Of a stretch of DNA of 64,000 nt, positions 58,797 through 64,000 are shown one piece after another. The notes under the pieces are model-generated. The model was not told the origin of the DNA, did not search any database, and was given only the letters and a program-made list of their open reading frames with translations. The position numbers and the translations under genes were made by a program. The stretch comes from Corynebacterium wankanglinii. GTDB lineage: Bacteria > Actinomycetota > Actinomycetes > Mycobacteriales > Mycobacteriaceae. Location: the NCBI GenBank assembly GCA_014490595.1, contig CP061031.1, positions 124,001-188,000 of the forward strand. The letters are read 5' to 3'. Numbering within the stretch: the stretch's first letter is position 1; every line of letters starts with the position of its first letter.

Positions 58797-59954
58797 ATGC
58801 TGGACCGCACAATTTGGTGGCACGTCTACCCGCTGGCCGCCCTCGGCGCGCCGATCCGGGAAGTGAAGGATCGGGCGCACCGGCTCCGGGCGCTGGAGCC
58901 GTGGCTTGACTACCTCATCGAGCTCGGCTGCAACGGATTACTGCTCGGCCCCATCTTCGAGTCCGCCACCCACGGATACGACACGCTGGACCACCTCCGC
59001 ATCGATTCGCGCCTGGGCGACGACGCCGATTTTGACTGGCTCATCGACGCCTGCTCCTCCCGCGGCATCCACGTCATGCTCGACGGCGTGTTCAACCACG
59101 TCGCTCGCGCCCATCCGTGGGTGGAACAGGGCTTGGCCGGCGACACCGATTGGGAGGGCCACGGCGAGCTGGCCACCCTGCACCACGCCGATCCGGCGAT
59201 CCGGGACGCGGTGGTGGAGATCATGTGCCACTGGCTGCGCCGCGGCATCAGCGGCTGGCGGTTGGACGTCGCCTACGCGGTCCCGCCCGAGTTTTGGCGT
59301 GACGTGCTCGCGCGCGTGCGCGAGGAGTTCCCGGACGCGATGTTCCTTGGGGAGGTCATCCACGGCGACTATTCGTCTATAGCCGCAGAGGGCACCCTCG
59401 ACGCCGTGACCCAGTACGAGCTGTGGAAAGCAACCTGGTCTTCGCTTGTGGACGTGAACTTCTGGGAACTCGCTCATGCACTCGAGCGCCACCCGACTGG
59501 CGTGTTGCCGAACACGTTCGTGGGCAACCACGACGTGGACCGCATCGCCTCCACAGTTGGCCCCGACAAGGCGGTGCTGGCCGCGGCGGTGCTGATGACG
59601 GTGCCCGGCATGCCGTCCATCTACTACGGCGATGAGCAGGCTTTCACCGGCGTGCGCGGTGAAAGCTGGTCCGCCGACGACAGCGTGCGTCCCGCTTTGC
59701 CCGCCTCGCCCTCCGAGCTCTCCCCGTTGGGCGGGTGGATGCACACCGAATATCGGCGGTTGATCGGGGTGCGCCGTCGCCACGCCTGGCTCACCCGCGC
59801 GTCGGTGGAGGTCATGGACAAGACCAACGAGACCATCTCGTTCCACTGCTCCGACGGGCAACATTCGCTGCAGACGGACCTGTGGCTCGACCCCGCCCCT
59901 GGCGTGCGCATCCACGCCGAGGGGGAAGAGCTTTACAGCTGGATGTTGAAGTAG
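58797..59954 (+). CDS. GH13 family glycoside hydrolase (alpha-amylase type)
   Basis: 385 aa, no signal peptide, so cytoplasmic. The four GH13 regions are visible: GIHVMLDGVFNHVA (I), GWRLDVAYAVP with the nucleophile Asp (II), MFLGEVIHGDY with the acid/base Glu (III) and FVGNHDVDRIAS (IV). It is short for the family: the catalytic barrel is present but the C-terminal beta domain is small (SLQTDLWLDPAPGVRIHAEG). Likely acts on short alpha-glucans or a disaccharide; substrate not predictable. It starts two bases after the previous stop, so it is probably cotranscribed. Confidence 0.88.
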   Translation: MLDRTIWWHVYPLAALGAPIREVKDRAHRLRALEPWLDYLIELGCNGLLLGPIFESATHGYDTLDHLRIDSRLGDDADFDWLIDACSSRGIHVMLDGVFNHVARAHPWVEQGLAGDTDWEGHGELATLHHADPAIRDAVVEIMCHWLRRGISGWRLDVAYAVPPEFWRDVLARVREEFPDAMFLGEVIHGDYSSIAAEGTLDAVTQYELWKATWSSLVDVNFWELAHALERHPTGVLPNTFVGNHDVDRIASTVGPDKAVLAAAVLMTVPGMPSIYYGDEQAFTGVRGESWSADDSVRPALPASPSELSPLGGWMHTEYRRLIGVRRRHAWLTRASVEVMDKTNETISFHCSDGQHSLQTDLWLDPAPGVRIHAEGEELYSWMLK

Positions 59955-60475
59955 GCGAGGATCTGCGCCAGCGCCTGCTGGATCAGCTTGAGGATGTCCG
60001 GCAGCTGCAGCGTGGTCACGTTCGCCACCGACACCTCGAACGACGGCGCGCCCGCCGGCGCGAGGTTGATGCGCTGCGGGATCTGCCCTGCCCACTGCGG
60101 GCGCACGTCCAGGTTTTGCGGAGCCTGCTGCTTGGGGGCGGGGGCAGGTGCATTCTGCTTAGGCGCCTGCTTTGGCGCCTGGGTTGCTCCACTGTTGGTG
60201 CCCTTGAGTCCGCAGCGGGTGGCGGCTTCGTCGACGCGGCCGAGCGCTTCCAGGATTTGCGGGCCGCGGCGGTCAAAGGCGGCGATCGCGTTGGCTTGGC
60301 GGACTTTCTGCTGGTAGTCGGCGTCGTTGGTCCAGTAGCGGGAGGCCTGGTCGCAGGGGATCGGGCCGGAGGGCAGTTTGGCCAGGGTGTCGTCGATGGC
60401 GTCGGCGCCGGCCGTCGGCGCGAGGGCAACGGTGCCGGCCATGATTCCTGTGAGGGCAAGGGTGCGGATCTTCAT
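59933..60475 (-). CDS. Secreted hypothetical protein
   Basis: 180 aa from ATG 60475 (MKIRTLALTGIMAGTVALAP) with a signal peptide ending near AGADA. The mature part has two Cys (IPCDQASRYW and ATRCGLKG), likely a disulfide, around a helical segment (RQANAIAAFDRRGPQILEAL). A Pro/Ala/Gln/Lys linker (QAPKQAPKQNAPAPAPKQQA) and a C-terminal amphipathic helix (LPDILKLIQQALAQILAYFN) follow. No family is recognised. Its 3' end overlaps the convergent GH13 gene by 22 bp. Confidence 0.7.
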   Translation of the reverse strand: MKIRTLALTGIMAGTVALAPTAGADAIDDTLAKLPSGPIPCDQASRYWTNDADYQQKVRQANAIAAFDRRGPQILEALGRVDEAATRCGLKGTNSGATQAPKQAPKQNAPAPAPKQQAPQNLDVRPQWAGQIPQRINLAPAGAPSFEVSVANVTTLQLPDILKLIQQALAQILAYFNIQL

Positions 60476-60545
60476 GCGGGCCAGTATGTCACGGATGGGG
60501 CAGATGTGGCAGGTGTGGCGCAAAGCTGTGTGGCCCAAAAAACAA

Positions 60546-60611
60546 ATCCAGCTAGTAGGTTCCAGCTCTCAGGCCGAAAAAGGGCTGTTAGCTGAGTCCT
60601 ACTAGCTGGAT
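60546..60611. repeat. Dispersed palindromic element D2
   Basis: ATCCAGCTAGTAGGTTCCAG with CT (left arm, 60546-60567) matches the reverse complement of 60590-60611 at 19 of 22 positions. The arm is 20/22 identical to D1 at 32221; the central loops differ. It lies between two minus-strand secreted genes. Confidence 0.8.
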
Positions 60612-60626
60612 CTAGTCAGAGGCGGC

Positions 60627-61217
60627 CTACTTTGGGCGTTTTTCGCATCCCACGCCGTCGCCGTCGCGGTCCAGGTGGGATCCATACCCTGCCTCTCCGC
60701 GGCGAATCGGGCGGCCAAGATCATTCCAAACTGCCCGGCAGTTCGGATACGATTTCGATGCCGCTGCCGGGCGCGGTGCAGGCGCAGGGGCTGGTGCCGG
60801 GCGCGGTGCAGGGGCTGGTGCCGGGCGCGGTGCAGGGGCTGGTGCCGGGCGCGGTGCAGGGGCTGGTGCAGGCGCTGGCGCTGGCTTCGCCGCCGGGTGG
60901 CACGGAATGAGCTGTGGTGCCGGGTTCGGGATAATGCCCTGCTTCATCGCCCAGCACACGCCACCAGCGATCGCCGCATCGACGGCGATGACCCCCACAA
61001 CGCCGAGAACGATTTCTAGTGTGGTGAGTTCTTCGTCGACTGCCGGAGCAGAGGGGGAAGTCGTAGCGGTTTCAGTCGGGGATGGGGTGACGGCTACCGA
61101 AGTGGGTGCCGAGGTAGACGGCGTGGCAGTGGGTTCTAGGGCGCTGGCGGTGGGGACGAAGAGTGCACCGGCGGCGAGGGAAGCTGCGGTGATCGCAGAT
61201 ACAAAAGATTTCTTCAC
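60627..61217 (-). CDS. Excalibur-domain secreted protein with PAPAPRPA repeats
   Basis: 196 aa. Signal peptide MKKSFVSAITAASLAAGALF, a Thr/Ser/Pro-rich segment, a hydrophobic helix (LEIVLGVVGVIAVDAAIAGG), a Pro/Ala/Arg repeat region, and a C-terminal excalibur domain (YPNCRAVWNDLGRPIRRGEA, then HLDRDGDGVGCEK) with the DxDxDGxxCE calcium-binding signature and two Cys. Excalibur domains occur on extracellular proteins; binding partner unknown. The repeat region is encoded by a 24-bp tandem repeat and may vary in length between strains. Confidence 0.85.
   Translation of the reverse strand: MKKSFVSAITAASLAAGALFVPTASALEPTATPSTSAPTSVAVTPSPTETATTSPSAPAVDEELTTLEIVLGVVGVIAVDAAIAGGVCWAMKQGIIPNPAPQLIPCHPAAKPAPAPAPAPAPRPAPAPAPRPAPAPAPRPAPAPAPAPRPAAASKSYPNCRAVWNDLGRPIRRGEAGYGSHLDRDGDGVGCEKRPK
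60771..60872. repeat. 24-bp tandem repeat within excalibur gene
   Basis: The unit GCGCGGTGCAGGGGCTGGTG with CCGG is repeated exactly at 60801-60824 and 60825-60848, nearly at 60849-60872, with a 30-bp variant unit at 60771-60800. Each unit encodes eight residues of the PAPAPRPA type, so copy changes keep the frame. Confidence 0.9.
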
Positions 61218-61253
61218 GCTCCTAATTATTTCACAGCTGTTTGAGAGCAGTTA

Positions 61254-62563
61254 TTACGCCCCGACGAAGCGGCGGATCAGGGACCGATACGCCCGCACGG
61301 TCAGGTCCACGTCCTCCACGGCGGCGGATTCGTCGTGGCTGTGCAGCTCGCCCAGCACCGAACCCAACGTTTCGCCGCGCCCGTGCAGGGCGAACCCGTA
61401 GCCCACGCCCCCTTTCCGGCGGGCGAAGCGCAAGTCCGACCCGCCGGCCGCGATGGTGGGTACGACCGGGACGTCGGGGAAGAATTCGTTGAAGGTGGAC
61501 AGGATGGCGTCGTAAAGCGGGCCCGACGTGGGGGACACCGACCCGTCCTCGGTGATGAGGTGGGTGATCTCGACGTCGTCGGCGATCTCGCCTAATGCGT
61601 CGCGCAGCAGCGCGTCGATCTCCTCTTGCGTCTGGCCGGGAAGGGGGCGGATGTCCAGCTCCATCCACGCCACCGACGGCAGCACGTTGATGGCGCCGCC
61701 CGCGCGCAGGACGGTGGGGGAGATGGTGAGGTGGCTCATCGCGTGCGAGTAGCTCTCCAGCTGGCCAAACGCGTCGTAGCCGGAGCCGGCCAGCAGCGCC
61801 GCCTCCGTGTCCGGGTCGAACTTCCAGGCGCGGACGTAGCCCTCCCAGATGTCGTCGCTGCGCAGGTCCGGCTCGATGGCGGCGACGCGCCGGGCCACCT
61901 CGGCGATCTTCGCCACCGCCATGTCGCGGCCGAACGGGGCGGAGCCGTGGCCGGCGTCGCCATGGACGGTCAAGCGGCGCTGGCCGGCGCCCTTTTCGCC
62001 CACGACCACCACCAGCGCGTCGGAGCCGTCGGCGGCGGGGAGGTGGGAGCCGCCCTCCTCGGAGAGGCAGTTGGCCCAGGAGAAGTCCGCGTGGTCGGCG
62101 AGCCACGCCGCGCCCAAGCCCCCGCGCGCCTCCTCGTCGGCGCAGCCCACGAAGGTCAGGGTGCCGCGCGGGCGCTCGCCGCGTGCCACGTCGCGGACGC
62201 AGGCTGCCATCGCCGCGGTGATGTAGAGCATGTCGGTGGCGCCCCTGCCAAAAACGCGGCCGTCCACGATCTCGCCCCCGAACGGGTCGTGCGTCCATTT
62301 GTCTTCGTCCACCGGCACGACGTCGGTGTGGCCCAGCAGCGTCAGGGTTCGGCGGAGGGGTCGGTGCCCTCGACGGTGAAGGCGATGGACACCCGCCCCG
62401 GGTGCGGTTCGTAGCGCTCGACCCGCACGTCCGTACCTGCGAAGAAGGCCTCCAATGTGTCGGCGTTTTTGGTCTCTTGTCCAGAATCTGCCGTGAGGTA
62501 GTTGACGCATCCATTTTGGATGAGGTTCTGCAACAGGGCGATTGTGGTATCGGTTAGGCTCAT
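61254..62563 (-). pseudogene. M20 family metallopeptidase, one frameshift
   Basis: ATG 62563 (MSLTDTTIALLQNLIQNGCV) begins a dinuclear-zinc M20/ArgE-DapE-type peptidase. Near 62345 the frame ends at DPSAEP; restoring one base (GCCGAACCCCTGACG) continues LTLLGHTDVVPVDEDKWTHD. Metal and catalytic residues are seen in LLGHTDVVP, RGATDM, CADEEARGGLGA and the late HSHDE. The dimerisation domain is in between (GAGQRRLTVHGDAGHGSAPF). The repaired protein is about 436 aa, normal for the family. It probably cleaves dipeptides or deacylates amino acids. Divergent from the TetR gene. The break is a one-base loss in a G/C run. Confidence 0.85.
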
Positions 62564-62603
62564 ACCGCAGAAGCCTAACGCCCGAGCATCTGGAGAATCC
62601 TGG

Positions 62604-63191
62604 ATGAACCAAGTAGTTCCTGGCCGCCGGTCTGAAAGCACCGACCCGCGAGCCCTGCGCACCCGCAAAGCTCTTGTTGGTGCCACTGTTGCGTTGTTGA
62701 AGACGCACCCTGTCGCGGAGCTCAACGTCTCCCAAATCGTGAAAGAAGCTGGGGTGAGCCGCCAGGTGTTCTACCAGCACTTCACGGACCGCGACGGCCT
62801 GGTGCTGGCCACCGCCCAGGACATGATCAAAGAGGCGTACGAGGGCTTTGTCGCACGCTTCAGCAGTGACCGCGACTTCGAGGCCGCGGTCACCGCCCTG
62901 ATGACGACGTTGACGGACCAGTACGAGGCTGCGGTGCACATTATCGACTCGCCGGTGCACAGCATGCTCGACCAAGAGGTCGTCGCCATCATGCTGCCCA
63001 CTATGCGCGAGGAACTGCGGTCCCGCGCCGACGAGTGGGGCGGCGCCGACGAGCAGCTGCTGGACGACATGGCGAGCTTCTACATCGCCGGTTGCCAGCA
63101 CCTCCTCGAGGAGGGCGTGCGCGAGGGGGCGTCGCCGGAGGAGATCGGGCGGCGCGTCGAACTCGTGCGGCGCGTGCTGATCCGTGAGTAG
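62604..63191 (+). CDS. TetR family transcriptional regulator
   Basis: 195 aa from ATG 62604 (MNQVVPGRRSESTDPRALRT). HTH: RKALVGATVALLKTHPVAEL then VSQIVKEAGVSRQVFYQHFT. The C-terminal domain is helical with no recognised ligand motif. It is divergent from the M20 peptidase gene with only 40 bp between starts, and 11 bp upstream of amn, so it could control either. No clear palindrome is seen in the short divergent gap. Confidence 0.85.
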   Translation: MNQVVPGRRSESTDPRALRTRKALVGATVALLKTHPVAELNVSQIVKEAGVSRQVFYQHFTDRDGLVLATAQDMIKEAYEGFVARFSSDRDFEAAVTALMTTLTDQYEAAVHIIDSPVHSMLDQEVVAIMLPTMREELRSRADEWGGADEQLLDDMASFYIAGCQHLLEEGVREGASPEEIGRRVELVRRVLIRE

Positions 63192-63202
63192 TCTGTGGGG
63201 GT

Positions 63203-64000
63203 ATGAGTCGGGTACCGGAGGCCGTCGAGAAGCTTAAAGCCCTGTATGAAGAGTCGTGCGAGATCGCACGCTCGGGGGATTTCAGCCGCTACGGGGAGGT
63301 GCGCTACCCCAAACTCACGGTGGAGGTGCGTCAGTGGCGCCCGATCGACCGTTCCGAGCCGTTCGGCTACGTCGACGAGGCCGGCACCTACTCCGCCGTC
63401 ATCTCGCAGCCCGATCTGATGGAGGGCTACCTCACCGCCCAGCTTGAGGCGTTGACCTCGAACTACCCGTGCGAGGTGGAGGTGGGGTACTCGGACGAGC
63501 TCATCCCGCCCGCCTACATCAAGGGCATGCCGCCTATCGACGAAACCGTGGACCTGCCGCGCCCCGCCCTGGACGAGGTGCACGACGCGATTGTGGACGG
63601 CCACTGGGACGCCTTCAACGGGGCGGAAAAACCGTTGTTCCACGTCGGGCCGCAACGCTTCGATCTCGCGCTGGCCAGGCTCGAGCACTACACCGGCATC
63701 GAGGCCGACTCGCTGCAGCGGTTCATCCTGTTCACGAACTACGCCATGCACGTGACCGAGTTTGTGAAGTTCGGGCTGCGGGAGTTGTCCGACCCATCCT
63801 CGCGCTACACACGCCTGGTGCTGCCCAGCGGGGAAACGGTTTCGGACACGGTGGCGTTGGAGGACTTGGAGCTGGGCTCGAAGTTCCAGATGCCGCGCTA
63901 CGACCTGGTCACCGAGGGCGGCGACGGCATCACCATGATCAACATCGGCGTGGGGCCGTCCAACGCAAAGACCATCACCGACTCGTTGGCGGTGCTGCGC
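63203..64000 (+). CDS. amn: AMP nucleosidase, N-terminal part
   Basis: ATG 63203 (MSRVPEAVEKLKALYEESCE); the frame is open to the window edge, so the gene is truncated here at 266 codons. The N-terminal AMP nucleosidase domain (YPKLTVEVRQWRPIDRSEPF, TYSAVISQPDLMEGYLTAQL) and the start of the phosphorylase-like core (YDLVTEGGDGITMINIGVGP then SNAKTITDSLAVLR) are present. It hydrolyses AMP to adenine and ribose 5-phosphate. It follows the TetR gene by 11 bp. Confidence 0.9.
   Translation, partial: MSRVPEAVEKLKALYEESCEIARSGDFSRYGEVRYPKLTVEVRQWRPIDRSEPFGYVDEAGTYSAVISQPDLMEGYLTAQLEALTSNYPCEVEVGYSDELIPPAYIKGMPPIDETVDLPRPALDEVHDAIVDGHWDAFNGAEKPLFHVGPQRFDLALARLEHYTGIEADSLQRFILFTNYAMHVTEFVKFGLRELSDPSSRYTRLVLPSGETVSDTVALEDLELGSKFQMPRYDLVTEGGDGITMINIGVGPSNAKTITDSLAVLR

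Noticed and set aside
60771..60872. Possible CRISPR-like array
   Set aside because: Units are directly adjacent without spacers and encode an in-frame Pro/Ala/Arg repeat.

Overview
This is a high-GC actinobacterial chromosome segment that I place in the genus Corynebacterium, species not determined. The evidence is the dciA-gyrB-gyrA-DUF3566-tRNA-Ile-tRNA-Ala order next to the replication origin, the fhaA-fhaB-pstP-rodA-pbpA-pknA-pknB-crgA cell-wall growth cluster beside tRNA-Leu, remnants of a corynebacterial C50 carotenoid operon, surface proteins with the corynebacterial C-terminal membrane anchor, and an IS1249-type insertion sequence.

Layout. 1-10.2 kb: end of dciA, gyrB, an accessory block (DUF6918-like protein, two frameshifted secreted/surface genes, a nuclease-like gene and a small toxin-antitoxin pair), then gyrA and a DUF3566 membrane gene. 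GyrA codon 87, a quinolone-resistance position, encodes Arg instead of Ser. 10.2-14 kb: a secreted HExxHxxGxxH metalloprotease, tRNA-Ile and tRNA-Ala, and an AlbA_2/Schlafen-like regulator bracketed by a 78-bp direct repeat. 14-17.4 kb: crtB and crtI are intact, but crtYe, crtYf and crtEb are deleted or truncated. 17.4-27.2 kb: two tandem giant surface proteins with near-identical leaders. Their N-terminal domain looks like a thioester adhesin domain, followed by a Thr/Val-rich stalk, beta modules and a C-terminal membrane anchor. Copy 1 is broken by several frameshifts and copy 2 is open. 27.5-32.1 kb: DoxX, a YhgE/Pip exporter with a degenerate ABC partner, and a divergent TetR gene. 32.5-38.3 kb: metF-metE, a second nuclease-like gene bracketed by palindromes, ppiA and a rhomboid protease. 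38.3-40.1 kb: a DnaA-box cluster and an unusual secreted protein. 40.5-50.1 kb: the Ser/Thr kinase and elongation cluster. 50.2-51.6 kb: IS1249-like element with an 8-bp target duplication. 51.6-64 kb: MFS exporter, a copper/NO block (membrane protein, cupredoxin, Fe-S-type regulator, flavohemoglobin), a glutaminase-STAS-SRPBCC fusion, a GH13 enzyme, small secreted proteins, an M20 peptidase, a TetR regulator and the start of AMP nucleosidase.

Three themes cut across the window. (1) A short motif, TTGTTGAACAATC or its reverse complement, recurs in intergenic DNA upstream of secreted or surface protein genes and may mark a regulon. (2) Several unrelated palindromic or direct repeats bracket accessory genes, including two nuclease-like genes. 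(3) About fifteen frameshifts occur, most of them explained by loss of one or two G residues in a short G run on the coding strand. Systematic sequencing error is therefore a serious alternative to true pseudogenisation for most of the broken genes, but not for the carotenoid deletions.
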